From Alkalicoccus saliphilus (GTDB lineage Bacteria; Bacillota; Bacilli; Bacillales; Salisediminibacteriaceae): a stretch of DNA of 64,000 nucleotides. The first letter of the stretch is position 1; every line of letters starts with the position of its first letter. Positions 43,853 through 52,616 of the stretch are shown here, one piece after another. Location: assembly GCF_003044065.1 (NCBI RefSeq), contig NZ_PZJJ01000006.1:62001-126000 (forward strand), in the 5' to 3' direction. The translations under genes were made by a program, and so were the position numbers. The notes under the pieces are model-generated. The model saw only the letters and a list, made by a program, of their open reading frames with translations. It had not been told where the DNA came from and searched no databases.

Positions 43853-45042
43853 TTTTTCCACGCTCCTTTTTTCACTTTTTCAAGAGCTTTGGAAAGCCCT
43901 GTAGTAAATTTTTCAAGTTCCTTTTTATCAACGGTGAGAGGCGGCAGTACGCGCAGTACATTTTCTCCTGCCGGAAGTGCAAGAATGCTGTTGTTTCTTA
44001 ATTCTGTAATCAGCGGGGCAGCCGGGCGGTTAAAATCAATACCAATAAGCATCCCCCGTCCCCTGATTTCCACATTTTCTTCTTCAAGCACTTTTTCCAG
44101 AGAAGAATGAAAAAAAGCAGCTTTATCCCGGACTTCCTCTAAAAACTTCGGTTGATTCACCGTTTCTACAGTAGCGCACAGGGCGGCCATCGCGAGCGGA
44201 TTCCCCCCAAAAGTACTTCCGTGGGTGCCGGGACTAAAAGAACTACCCACTTTTTCAGTGGACAGCATGACGCCGACGGGGAACCCCGAGCCAATTCCTT
44301 TTGCGAGCGTCAGGATATCTGGTTCAATACCGTACTGCTCACTTGCTGTAAACGTGCCTGTACGTCCTGCTCCGGTCTGGATTTCATCTACAATCAAAAG
44401 AATGTCATTTTCTCTGCAGAATTCGGTAAGCTTTGTAATCCACTCTTCCTGCGCCGGAATGACCCCTCCTTCCCCCTGGACAAGCTCAAGCATTACGGCA
44501 GCGGTTGATCCGGGGTCAATGCTGTTTAATGAATGAATATCGTTGTAAGGCAGGTAAGAAAATCCCGGCATCAGCGGAGCAAACCCATAGTGTACTTTTT
44601 CCTGAGCTGTAGCCGACATAGCTCCTCCCGTCCGTCCATGAAACGACTGGGAAAAGGTAATAATTTCTTTTTTCTCTGATTGGCTCCGATCATGCATGTA
44701 TTTTCTGGCAAGCTTCCACGCTGCTTCATTCGCCTCTGCACCGCTGTTGCAGAAAAATGCCTTGTTAAGACCACCATGTGCCAGCAGGGAAGCAGCTTTT
44801 TCCTGCTGCGGAATATGATACAGGTTGGAGCAGTGCCACAGCTTTTCACTCTGTTCCTGCACCGCTTTTTTCACTTCGAACGGAACGTGCCCGAGGTTGC
44901 AGGTGGCAATGCCTGACGTAAAGTCAAGGTAGGCGTTATCTTTGTCGTCCCACAGCCAGCTCCCCTCTCCTTTTGTTACTGTAATCGGAAAGCGGCTGTA
45001 AGTTTCCATTACATGTGATGTTACTGCTGCGGTCTCAGGCAT
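43849..45042 (-). CDS. argD: Acetylornithine aminotransferase
   Basis: A 397-residue class III PLP aminotransferase that converts N-acetylglutamate semialdehyde to N-acetylornithine. It shows FTSGIATCNLGH, FCNSGAEANEAAWKLAR (PLP phosphate region), FSQSFHGRTGGAMSAT, LLIVDEIQTGAGRTG and ILTLAKGIGSGFPVG with the Schiff-base lysine. The ATG has GGAGGAAGT and overlaps argB by eight bases. Length is typical, although this family may also handle succinyl-diaminopimelate. Confidence 0.95.
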   Translation of the reverse strand: MPETAAVTSHVMETYSRFPITVTKGEGSWLWDDKDNAYLDFTSGIATCNLGHVPFEVKKAVQEQSEKLWHCSNLYHIPQQEKAASLLAHGGLNKAFFCNSGAEANEAAWKLARKYMHDRSQSEKKEIITFSQSFHGRTGGAMSATAQEKVHYGFAPLMPGFSYLPYNDIHSLNSIDPGSTAAVMLELVQGEGGVIPAQEEWITKLTEFCRENDILLIVDEIQTGAGRTGTFTASEQYGIEPDILTLAKGIGSGFPVGVMLSTEKVGSSFSPGTHGSTFGGNPLAMAALCATVETVNQPKFLEEVRDKAAFFHSSLEKVLEEENVEIRGRGMLIGIDFNRPAAPLITELRNNSILALPAGENVLRVLPPLTVDKKELEKFTTGLSKALEKVKKGAWKK

Positions 45043-45835
45043 ATGTTACTTCCTCCTTCATTATTTTCGTTCCGCATTCTCCCCCGGAAGCGTAGGTAAA
45101 CAGTGAATTGCTGTCGAATCCGTTCAATATGACAGTTTCTTTTACATTCTCCTGAAGACACGATAATGCTGCCTGTACTTTTGGAATCATTCCTCCAGTT
45201 ATTATTTCTTCTTCAATGAGAGATGCCGTTTCAGATGCTGTAAGCCGGGAGTAGACATGTGTGCTGCTGATATGACGGTTCATAACTCCTGGAATATCAC
45301 TCACAAAAATAATGTTTGCATGCAGTGCAGAAGCTACAGCTCCGGCTGCAGTATCCGCATTTACATTGTAAACAGTCCCGTTCTGTCCAATCGATATCGG
45401 TGAAATAACAGGAATATATCCTTTTCTGCATAAAAGCTCTATTAGTTGTCCGTCTACTTTTGTGATTTTTCCTACGTTGCCAATACTTCCATCCGGTTTA
45501 ACCGGCTCTGCTTCCATGCAGGCACCATCCACTCCGCTGAATCCAAAAGCTCTGCCGCCTGCCTGGTACAGTTTAGCTGCAATTTTCTTATTATAGTGAC
45601 CGCTTAAAATCATTTCCGCTGTTTCCACTACTTCCGGAGTAGATACCCGCAGGCCATCATGAAAAATAATTTCAGTTTTTTTCTGTTCCAGTGCTTCATT
45701 TATTTTAGGTCCCCCGCCGTGCACAATTACCGGGCAGCATCCGTATTTCTCTTTTAGCTCGGCAATGTTTTGAAAAAACAAATCCGGCAGACGGGAAATG
45801 ATACTTCCTCCAAGTTTTATTACGAGATAGTTCAT
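45035..45835 (-). CDS. argB: Acetylglutamate kinase
   Basis: A 266-residue amino acid kinase phosphorylating N-acetylglutamate. The N-terminal NYLVIKLGGSII has the phosphate-contacting lysine and glycine pair; PVIVHGGGPKINEAL binds substrate, VNADTAAGAVASAL and IFVSDIPGVMN contact nucleotide, and TGGMIPKVQAALSCL closes the site. The N-terminal extension found in arginine-inhibited kinases is absent, so this type is probably not feedback-inhibited. It starts 12 bp after argJ, with GGAGGTGGC upstream. Confidence 0.95.
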   Translation of the reverse strand: MNYLVIKLGGSIISRLPDLFFQNIAELKEKYGCCPVIVHGGGPKINEALEQKKTEIIFHDGLRVSTPEVVETAEMILSGHYNKKIAAKLYQAGGRAFGFSGVDGACMEAEPVKPDGSIGNVGKITKVDGQLIELLCRKGYIPVISPISIGQNGTVYNVNADTAAGAVASALHANIIFVSDIPGVMNRHISSTHVYSRLTASETASLIEEEIITGGMIPKVQAALSCLQENVKETVILNGFDSNSLFTYASGGECGTKIMKEEVTYA

Positions 45836-45847
45836 TTACGCCACCTC

Positions 45848-47071
45848 CTATGTTCTGTAAGAAGCGTTGATTTTGACATAGTCATAAGTAAGATCACATC
45901 CCCACGCCACAGCTTCCGATTCTCCCTGTTTTAAATCAACAGTAATCGTAATCGTCCCGTTTTCGAGGTAGACTGTTGCTTCTTCTTCACTGAAATCAAG
46001 CGGCAGGCCGTTTTCGACTACCTGGATATCTCCCAGAAACACATCTACTGTTTCAGGAACTACCGGTTCACCGCTGTATCCCACAGCGCAGACAACTCTT
46101 CCCCAGTTGGGATCCGCCCCATAGACAGCTGTTTTCACGAGGTTTGAAGAAATAACTGTTTTAGCAATTTTTCCCGCAGCCTCCTCAGAAACTGCTCCTT
46201 TAACAGCTGTTTCAATAAGTTTCGTAGCTCCCTCACCGTCACGGGCTATTTTTTTGGCAAGAATTTCTGAAATGATCACAAAAGCTTCAGCGAATTTATC
46301 CCACTCCGGATGAGAAGGGCTCAGCGGCTTATTTTCCTGTTTCCCGTTTGCCATCACGAGGACAGTGTCATTGGTACTGCTGTCTCCATCAACTGTTATC
46401 ATGTTGTACGTTTTGTCAGTAGTCTGAGAAAGCAGAAGCTGGAGTGCTTCCGGTTCAACGGCTGCATCAGTAGTAACATAGGAAAGCATTGTAGCCATGT
46501 TAGGATGGATCATACCGGAACCTTTCGCAGCTCCTCCGATTGTAATTCGTTTTCCGTCAATCTCGACGGAAACTGCTGCATGTTTTGTTATAGTATCGGT
46601 TGTTAAAATAGCCTGCTCAAACAATGATGCCTGGTTAACCGATAAATCTACGGCATTAATGCCGGTTGAAATTTTATCCATCGGCAGTTGAACTCCGATA
46701 AGACCGGTCGAAGATATCCCCACGAGATGAGGACTGAGATTCATCGCTTCTGCCGCTTGCTTCTGCATGGCCAAAGCATTGATCATCCCCTGCTCTCCAG
46801 TGCAGGCATTTGCATTAGCGGAATTTACTACGACGGCCTGGAGCTTGTTTTCTACTGCCACCGCATCTTTTGTTACCTGGAGCGGCGCTGCCTGAAAACT
46901 GTTGGTTGTGTAAACCCCGGCTGCGGCTGCAGGAACTTCAGAGTAAAGCCAGCCGAAATCCAACTTTTTTCTTCTCAGTCCGCAGTGGACTCCCCCTGCC
47001 GAAAAACCAGCCGGAGATGTTACATGACCTTCCTGCATAACGTTTACTCCTGTTTTTTCACTTACCAGCAT
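45848..47071 (-). CDS. argJ: Bifunctional glutamate N-acetyltransferase/ornithine acetyltransferase
   Basis: A 407-residue Ntn-hydrolase precursor that recycles the acetyl group from acetylornithine to glutamate. Autocleavage is expected at the Ala-Thr bond in GSGMIHPNMATML, producing alpha and beta chains with Thr as nucleophile. TTNSFQAAPLQVTKDA and VNSANANACTGEQG are other conserved blocks, and the C-terminus YVKINASYRT is typical. I chose ATG 47071, eight bases after AAAGGAG; the GTG at 47080 overlaps that site. It starts 13 bp after argC. Confidence 0.95.
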   Translation of the reverse strand: MLVSEKTGVNVMQEGHVTSPAGFSAGGVHCGLRRKKLDFGWLYSEVPAAAAGVYTTNSFQAAPLQVTKDAVAVENKLQAVVVNSANANACTGEQGMINALAMQKQAAEAMNLSPHLVGISSTGLIGVQLPMDKISTGINAVDLSVNQASLFEQAILTTDTITKHAAVSVEIDGKRITIGGAAKGSGMIHPNMATMLSYVTTDAAVEPEALQLLLSQTTDKTYNMITVDGDSSTNDTVLVMANGKQENKPLSPSHPEWDKFAEAFVIISEILAKKIARDGEGATKLIETAVKGAVSEEAAGKIAKTVISSNLVKTAVYGADPNWGRVVCAVGYSGEPVVPETVDVFLGDIQVVENGLPLDFSEEEATVYLENGTITITVDLKQGESEAVAWGCDLTYDYVKINASYRT

Positions 47072-47084
47072 CTTTCTCACTCCT

Positions 47085-48113
47085 TTAAGGATATAGTGGA
47101 ATTTCTGTAAGACCTTCCGACTCCTTCCAGCCGTTCATAAGATTCATATTCTGCACTGCCTGACCGGAAGCTCCCTTCACAAGGTTATCGATAACACTTA
47201 CTACGAGCAGCCTCCCGGTTCTTTTATCCACTGAAATGCCGATGTCACAATAATTACTGCCGTATACTTCTTTTGTTTGAGGTACAGCTCCCTCCGGACG
47301 AATTCTTACAAACGGATGGTCTTCGTAAAATTTTTGATACGTTTCATGTAACCCGGAAGGATCATTTAAAGATAAATAACAGGTGCACATGATTCCTCTC
47401 GTCATCGGTATAAGATGCGTCTGAAATGAAACCGGATGATCTGCTGCGGTTTCCTGTGCCAGATACTGCTCAATTTCCGGTGTATGCTGATGACTGCCGA
47501 CTTTGTAAGCTTTAATGTTTTCATTCGTTTCTGAAAAGTGTGTCATCATGGACATTTTTCTTCCAGCACCGGAAACCCCAGTTTTACCATCGATAATAAT
47601 ATCTTTTTGAGAAGCTTTTCCTGAAACGACTGCCGGAATAATACCAAGAAGAGCTGCTGTCGCAAAACAGCCCGGGTTGGAAATTATCTCTGCCTGTTTA
47701 ATTTTTTCACTATTAATTTCAGGCATTCCATAAACCGCTTCTTTCTGCAGTACCTCCGAAGGTGCTTCTCCTCCGTACCATTGTTCATATTCATCCGGGC
47801 TGTCTATACGCAGATCGCCGGACAGATCAATGTACTGCACCCCGGGCTTCTGGATCCGTGGAAGGAGTTCTTTCGCCACACCTGCAGGCGTTGCAAAAAA
47901 TACAATATCCGCCTTTTCCAGCAATCCGCTGTTAAGACCGGTAAATTTTTCATCTACCAGGGTCGTAAGGTGCGGGTACCGGTCAGCTACCGGTTCTCCT
48001 TCTTCACTGCGGGAGATAAGAGCACTAATCTGGATATATGGATGTCTTTCAAGAATCCGGATAAGCTCCAGGGCACCGTATCCCGTACCTCCTATAACTG
48101 CTGCCTGCTTCAT
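47085..48113 (-). CDS. argC: N-acetyl-gamma-glutamyl-phosphate reductase
   Basis: A 342-residue NADPH enzyme that reduces N-acetylglutamyl phosphate. The nucleotide-binding start is AAVIGGTGYGALELIR, the catalytic cysteine is in ISNPGCFATAALLGIIP, and TGVSGAGRKMSMMTHF and GSHQHTPEIEQ follow. ATG 48113 is preceded by AAAGGCGGGA; an upstream ATG at 48137 would lie in the operator. It heads argCJBD-carAB-argF, and its promoter carries ARG boxes, so repression by ArgR/AhrC with arginine is likely. Confidence 0.96.
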   Translation of the reverse strand: MKQAAVIGGTGYGALELIRILERHPYIQISALISRSEEGEPVADRYPHLTTLVDEKFTGLNSGLLEKADIVFFATPAGVAKELLPRIQKPGVQYIDLSGDLRIDSPDEYEQWYGGEAPSEVLQKEAVYGMPEINSEKIKQAEIISNPGCFATAALLGIIPAVVSGKASQKDIIIDGKTGVSGAGRKMSMMTHFSETNENIKAYKVGSHQHTPEIEQYLAQETAADHPVSFQTHLIPMTRGIMCTCYLSLNDPSGLHETYQKFYEDHPFVRIRPEGAVPQTKEVYGSNYCDIGISVDKRTGRLLVVSVIDNLVKGASGQAVQNMNLMNGWKESEGLTEIPLYP

Positions 48114-48135
48114 AAAAGTCCCGCCTTTCTTAAAC

Positions 48136-48218
48136 ATATGAATTAATTCATCATTATACTCTTAACATAATTTTTATGCAATATTATTTATGAATTAAAA
48201 TGTTTTTTTATGCATAAA
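48136..48218 (-). promoter_or_regulatory. argC promoter with ARG boxes
   Basis: TTGCAT (48181-48176) and TATAAT (48158-48153) are 17 bp apart on the minus strand. The palindrome ATGAATTAATTCAT (48138-48151) covers the predicted start of transcription, and further half-sites (TTTATGAATTA at about 48187, TATGCATAAA at 48209-48218) lie upstream. They match the AT-rich ARG boxes bound by ArgR/AhrC. Confidence 0.75.
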
Positions 48219-48225
48219 CACACGC

Positions 48226-48254
48226 AAAAAAACCCCCATTCTAAAGAATAGGGG
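48226..48254 (-). terminator. Terminator overlapping the end of the cardiolipin synthase gene
   Basis: On the minus strand CCCCTATTC, TTTA loop and GAATGGGGG with seven T residues. The TAG stop at 48243-48241 is within the stem. Confidence 0.75.
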
Positions 48255-49689
48255 ACAGTAGTCTTGAAACAGACTCTTTGAACCGTACAGTTTTTGAGCG
48301 TTTTTGATATTTTTCTTCTGTCAGGTTGTCAGAATGCATCATATCCTGTTCAAAATCGCGTGCAAGAAGTTCAGATGTATCTTTATCGTATATAAATGCG
48401 TTCACTTCAAAATTCAGACGAAAGCTTCTCATGTCAATATTTGCTGTTCCAACCGTGCTGACGCTCCGGTCAATCACTATTGACTTGGAGTGGATAAACC
48501 CATTTTGATAAATATAAACATTCACCCCTGCTTTAAGCATCAAACCAATATGGGAGAGCGTAGCCCAGTATATAAAAGGATGATCCGGTTTGTTAGGAAT
48601 CATTACACGGACATCCTTCCCTGAAAGTGAGGCTATTCTCAAAGCATCGCTCAAACTTTCATCAGGAATGAAGTAAGGTGTTTGAATGTATATGGATTCC
48701 CTGGCACTGGTAATCATTTTTATATAGCCGTTTTTAATTTGTTCCCATTCTGAATCCGGCCCGCTGGAAACGATCTGAACTGCTGCGTTTCCAAGAGGTT
48801 CTTTCATTGGAAAATAGTGAGGTTCATAGGCGATGACATGTTTTTTGGACGCCTGATTCCAATCCAGAATAAAACGTGTCTGCATCGGATCCACAGCGTT
48901 TCCGCATATCCGGAGATGTGTGTCCCTCCAGTAGCCGAATTTCCGGCTTTTCCCTAAATATTCATCCCCTGCATTGAATCCGCCAACATAGCCTATTTTC
49001 CCGTCAATAATAGCAAGTTTACGGTGATTACGGTAATTCAGCCGAAAATTTACAGGAGCCAGCTTCGAAGGAAAAAATACTCCCACTTCGCCTCCAGCTT
49101 CCGTCAGCTTCCGGAAATGCCTGCGCTTCAACCTTCTTGAGCCCAGTTCATCGTAAAGGACTCGCACCGTAAGTCCTGCTTCCGCTTTTTGGGTAAGAAG
49201 GGAGATCAATTCCCTTCCAAGTTCGTCATTGCGGAAAATATAATACTGCAGATGAATATGATCCTCTGCCTGTTGAATGTCCTGTTTAAGCTGATTGAAT
49301 TTCTTTTTGCCGTCATTGAAAATATCGATCTGGTTATCTTTTGTAAGAATGGCATCATTATTTATAAGATGCATGTAGATCATGTCTCTTGAAGGGTCGA
49401 TATTTTCATTATGAAAATAAAAGGAAGGATTACTTATCTGGTCGATTTGTTTTTTAAGAATATCGTGTATACCTATTTTAGTAATTCCTTCCCAGTCGAA
49501 AAGACGTCTTCGCGTTAAATTCTGTCCGAGAAAAATATAAATAATAAAGCCTAAAAAAGGAATAAAAAATAGAATCAGCACCCAGGCCCAGGTGGCAGCA
49601 GCATTTTTTCGTTCGAAAAAAATAATTATCCCGGCGAACAATATGTTCACAATAAAAAGCAGTAATAATAAAATCGAAAGTATATCCAT
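48241..49689 (-). CDS. cls: Cardiolipin synthase (phospholipase D superfamily)
   Basis: A 482-residue membrane enzyme that condenses two phosphatidylglycerols to cardiolipin. Two N-terminal helices (about 3-25 and 33-55) anchor it. The two H-x-K-x4-D motifs are H222-R-K224-x4-D229 and H400-S-K402-x4-D407, each followed by the glycine/asparagine turn (GGFNAGDEY and GTANIDMRS). GGAGGTCC lies before the ATG. It is monocistronic with a terminator at its stop. Cardiolipin-rich membranes are common in salt-adapted Bacillaceae, which fits the suspected lifestyle. Confidence 0.94.
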   Translation of the reverse strand: MDILSILLLLLFIVNILFAGIIIFFERKNAAATWAWVLILFFIPFLGFIIYIFLGQNLTRRRLFDWEGITKIGIHDILKKQIDQISNPSFYFHNENIDPSRDMIYMHLINNDAILTKDNQIDIFNDGKKKFNQLKQDIQQAEDHIHLQYYIFRNDELGRELISLLTQKAEAGLTVRVLYDELGSRRLKRRHFRKLTEAGGEVGVFFPSKLAPVNFRLNYRNHRKLAIIDGKIGYVGGFNAGDEYLGKSRKFGYWRDTHLRICGNAVDPMQTRFILDWNQASKKHVIAYEPHYFPMKEPLGNAAVQIVSSGPDSEWEQIKNGYIKMITSARESIYIQTPYFIPDESLSDALRIASLSGKDVRVMIPNKPDHPFIYWATLSHIGLMLKAGVNVYIYQNGFIHSKSIVIDRSVSTVGTANIDMRSFRLNFEVNAFIYDKDTSELLARDFEQDMMHSDNLTEEKYQKRSKTVRFKESVSRLLSPIL

Positions 49690-49767
49690 AGGACCTCCTG
49701 GTCATAAGATGCTGCTTTTATTTTAACTCACAAGGCGGCTCCCTGCATCAGCTTCCATGTTTTTCCC

Positions 49768-49800
49768 ACAAAAAACTGCAGAAAAGTAATTTTCTGCAGT
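49768..49800 (-). terminator. Terminator downstream of the Msr/serine hydrolase group
   Basis: ACTGCAGAAAA and TTTTCTGCAGT form an 11-bp perfect stem with a T run on the minus strand, about 165 bp past the stop at 49964. Confidence 0.7.
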
Positions 49801-49963
49801 TAGTCTGCTTTATTTTCCGCTTAATGAATGCTTCCTATGAGGCTGATTATTTCAGCGGATTGGGCAGTGCTGTATTTTCCGGTCAAAAGCTTCTCCTGAA
49901 TCATCTTTAAAGTACCCGGCAGTCCACTATAGTAAGCTCAAATCTATTTTTACTGTTTTTCCA

Positions 49964-50818
49964 TTAATCGCCGGGGTAAACATATTTCATAAACCACTGG
50001 AAAGGAAGAAGGTCCTGTTTTGGAAGTTCCCCAATGAACACAGCGGAAAGATGTTTCTCCGGCATAATAAACAGAAATTTCCCTTCTCTTCCGGCAGCAT
50101 AATAAACCGGTGGAGTATCAGCAGTAATCCACCAGTGGTAACCGTAGCTCTGTCCGCGGACTGCATTTTTCACGTGAGGATTCAGCATACTTTCGATCCA
50201 TTTCTCTGAAACAATCTGTTTACCGTTCCACTTTCCTTTGTGCAGTACGAGCTCTCCAATTTTCATTAAATCTTCTGCCGACGTTTTAAGACCGTAACCC
50301 CCAATCGGATAATTTTCCGTTGAGCGGTCCCATTGCCAGCCGGTAATACCGAGTGGTTCAAACAATTTTTCTTCTGCAAAGTCCGCGGGATTCCTACCGG
50401 ATGCTTCGGCAAGCATGAGAATCAGAAGATACGAATCAAAACTGTTATACGTCATGCCCTCTTTTTCTGCTTTCATTTTCTGCACAGTATTTCCCCAGTT
50501 TTCTGATTGAATGACTTTATTCCACTCTTTCTCCGAATAACCCGACTGCATCGTAAGCAGATCTTCCACTGTGCAGTTTTGTACAGAATCATGGACGCTG
50601 ATCAAGTCGCTGGTTTTAGTTTTCAACGTCATAAGCCCCTCATCCAGTGCAATACCGATAAGAAGACCAAGTACCGATTTCGATACGGAATTAAGCACTT
50701 CATGATTGTTTTCTTTACCTTCCTTGACGTATGTAAAGATTCTCTCATCCTGCTGATTAATTAAACAGGCATGAAGCCCGTGCTTTTTCAGTTCTTCCTT
50801 CAGTTTATCTGTCAGCAT
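49964..50818 (-). CDS. Serine hydrolase (beta-lactamase/class C fold)
   Basis: A 284-residue protein from ATG 50818 (MLTDKLKEELKK), seven bases after AAAGGGG and overlapping the msrA end by 14 bp. SxxK is in NSVSKSVLGLLIG, the Tyr element is MTYNSFDSYLL (Y-N-S rather than Y-x-N), and HxG/KTG-like residues lie near YAAGREGKFLF. There is no signal peptide or anchor, so it is cytosolic, unlike the paralogue at 20702. It resembles esterase or 6-aminohexanoate-dimer-hydrolase-type members; the substrate is unknown. It is probably cotranscribed with the two methionine sulfoxide reductase genes. Confidence 0.82.
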   Translation of the reverse strand: MLTDKLKEELKKHGLHACLINQQDERIFTYVKEGKENNHEVLNSVSKSVLGLLIGIALDEGLMTLKTKTSDLISVHDSVQNCTVEDLLTMQSGYSEKEWNKVIQSENWGNTVQKMKAEKEGMTYNSFDSYLLILMLAEASGRNPADFAEEKLFEPLGITGWQWDRSTENYPIGGYGLKTSAEDLMKIGELVLHKGKWNGKQIVSEKWIESMLNPHVKNAVRGQSYGYHWWITADTPPVYYAAGREGKFLFIMPEKHLSAVFIGELPKQDLLPFQWFMKYVYPGD

Positions 50819-51353
50819 GACGAACCCCTTTCCAGTTTTTATTAATAAAATCTTCGCGGCCTGAGTTAACTCGTTCAGCCCGGTAGGCATCCGGATATTT
50901 ACTGTGAAATTTCTGATGCTTTTCCTCCGCTTCATAAAATTTGCCTGCCGGCAAAATTCTAGTTACAACCGGCTGTTTGAAAGGGCCTTCCTCGTCAAGT
51001 TTCTGTCTGGAATGAAGAGCTTCCTCCCTCTGTTCTTCACTGTGATAGAAAACAGCTGTCCGGTACTGATCCCCACGGTCAAAAAACTGCCCGCCGTCGT
51101 CCGTCGGATCCACCTGCCGCCAGTATAACTCAAGAAGCATGCTGTAGGAATAAATCGCAGGATCATAGACAATCTGTACTGCTTCCAAATGACCCGTAGT
51201 CCCTGTTTTCACTTCTTCATAGACAGGGTTTTCCACCCAGCCGCCGGTATAACCGGAACGAACCTGCAATATTCCAGGCTGTTCATCAAAAGGTTTTACC
51301 ATACACCAGAAACATCCTCCAGCGAACGTAGCAACTTCCATCTTTTCCTTCAT
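50805..51353 (-). CDS. msrA: Peptide-methionine (S)-S-oxide reductase MsrA (cytosolic)
   Basis: A 182-residue MsrA that reduces S-methionine sulfoxide in proteins. From ATG 51353 the catalytic motif is FAGGCFWC, residues 10-17, with nucleophile C14. SGYTGGWVENPVYEEV, GHLEAVQIVYDP and YWRQVDPTDDGGQFFDRGDQYRTAVFYH complete the family blocks. No resolving cysteine near the C-terminus is evident. AAGGATGG lies before the start. It begins 13 bp after the anchored MsrA/MsrB-like gene, with which it shares domain type, so the pair looks like a duplication with one copy exported and one cytosolic. Confidence 0.94.
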   Translation of the reverse strand: MKEKMEVATFAGGCFWCMVKPFDEQPGILQVRSGYTGGWVENPVYEEVKTGTTGHLEAVQIVYDPAIYSYSMLLELYWRQVDPTDDGGQFFDRGDQYRTAVFYHSEEQREEALHSRQKLDEEGPFKQPVVTRILPAGKFYEAEEKHQKFHSKYPDAYRAERVNSGREDFINKNWKGVRHADR

Positions 51354-51366
51354 CGTCTTCCATCCT

Positions 51367-52515
51367 TTATCCTTGGTTTTCTTCAAACAAATATAAAAAA
51401 TCTTCATATCCCTGCCTGCTCATATTTTCTTCAGCAATAAAAACAAGCGCTGCGGAATTAATTACGTAATATCCATCTTCATACACTTCATCTTCATGCA
51501 CGAAGCCCAGGTGGGAGTCTGCGTAAAAACTCCTGACTTCCCTCCGTTGTCCAGAGGCTGTCATAATAATTTCTTCGATAACATATTCCTCCGATAGAGG
51601 ATCTGTAAAGCTTGGATGGCCGGTGCCGGATTCAAATTTATCCGTTGAGCTGAAGAGTGGTTCACCGGACACGACGTCTACGTAAATACCTTTCTCAAAG
51701 TGATTCCAGAAGTCATTTTCAAACGATTCTTCTGTTTCACGGTTCTGTGTCACCTCGAACTGCATGGAGGTCAATCGTTCCTGAAGTCTCGCCTCGGACT
51801 CTTCTTCATACTGCCTCCAAAAAGGCAGCTGCTCCGGGTCATAAGCGACCTCATAGTCAAGATCTTCCCCCCAGTGCTCCTCCCTAAACTCGTCACGAAC
51901 TGAATTAGCACGATAAAATTCATAACGTACTGCATTATCCCGGAAAAAGTTCTGATGGTAATCCTCCGCCTGGTAAAAAGTTTCTGCAGGACGGATATCG
52001 GTAACGATCTGTCCCTCGAAGATCCCTGATTCTTCAAGACGTTCTTTTGAGTCTTCCGCTGTTCTTTTTTGTTCTTCGGAGTGGTAAAAAATCGCTGTTG
52101 AATACTGCTGCCCTCTGTCTTCAAACTGACCTTCCGGATCCGTCGGATCAATCTGCCGCCAGAATACTTCCAGCAGTTCTTCATACGTAACTAGAGACGC
52201 ATCGTACCTTACTTTAACGGCTTCCATATGACCGGTTTCGCCGGAGGAAACTTCTTCATATGTTGGATTTTCCTGCTGTCCGCCGGTATATCCGGTCACT
52301 GCAGAATCAACCCCTTCTATTTCTTCAAACGGGGCTTCTATACACCAGAAGCAGCCTCCTGCAAACGTGGCTTCCTCCTGAAAGGACTGATTGTTCGTTT
52401 CGACAGGAAAACTTCCATAGGAGCGGTTGACCACGTAGTCGTATATTATAGGGATAAAAACAACTGCTGAAATTACAATCATACCAGCAAACAGGGCGAT
52501 AATTATCTTTTTCAT
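51367..52515 (-). CDS. Membrane-anchored MsrA fused to a degenerate MsrB domain
   Basis: A 382-residue protein from ATG 52515 (site AGGGGGCAG). An N-terminal helix (about 3-26) anchors it, leaving the rest outside. The MsrA domain has GCFWC at 54-58 and all family blocks. The C-terminal MsrB-like domain (about 255-360) keeps GEPLFSSTDKFESGTG, REVRS and DSHLG, but the tryptophan of GWPSF is H300, the histidine after DSHLG is F338, and the catalytic cysteine of RYCINSA is V351. No zinc CxxC pairs are present. MsrA should work on secreted proteins, while the MsrB part is probably not catalytic. The extreme acidity fits an exported protein of a halophile. Confidence 0.9.
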   Translation of the reverse strand: MKKIIIALFAGMIVISAVVFIPIIYDYVVNRSYGSFPVETNNQSFQEEATFAGGCFWCIEAPFEEIEGVDSAVTGYTGGQQENPTYEEVSSGETGHMEAVKVRYDASLVTYEELLEVFWRQIDPTDPEGQFEDRGQQYSTAIFYHSEEQKRTAEDSKERLEESGIFEGQIVTDIRPAETFYQAEDYHQNFFRDNAVRYEFYRANSVRDEFREEHWGEDLDYEVAYDPEQLPFWRQYEEESEARLQERLTSMQFEVTQNRETEESFENDFWNHFEKGIYVDVVSGEPLFSSTDKFESGTGHPSFTDPLSEEYVIEEIIMTASGQRREVRSFYADSHLGFVHEDEVYEDGYYVINSAALVFIAEENMSRQGYEDFLYLFEENQG

Positions 52516-52576
52516 ACTACTGCCCCCTGACACTGTATTTCCTACCATTATAAAGGAAGTGCTGCTTATACTCACG

Positions 52577-52607
52577 AAAAAAGCCTGTCCCTTTTCAAGG
52601 ACAGGCT
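52577..52607 (-). terminator. Terminator of the Ohr gene
   Basis: AGCCTGTCC, CTTTTCAA loop and GGACAGGCT with a T5 run on the minus strand, 10 bp past the stop at 52617. Confidence 0.8.
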
Positions 52608-52616
52608 GGAAAATTA

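Noticed and set aside
49821-49904. A 27-codon minus-strand frame (MIQEKLLTGKYSTAQSAEIISL...)
   Set aside because: No ribosome binding site and too short to support; perhaps a remnant, but no homologue was recognised.
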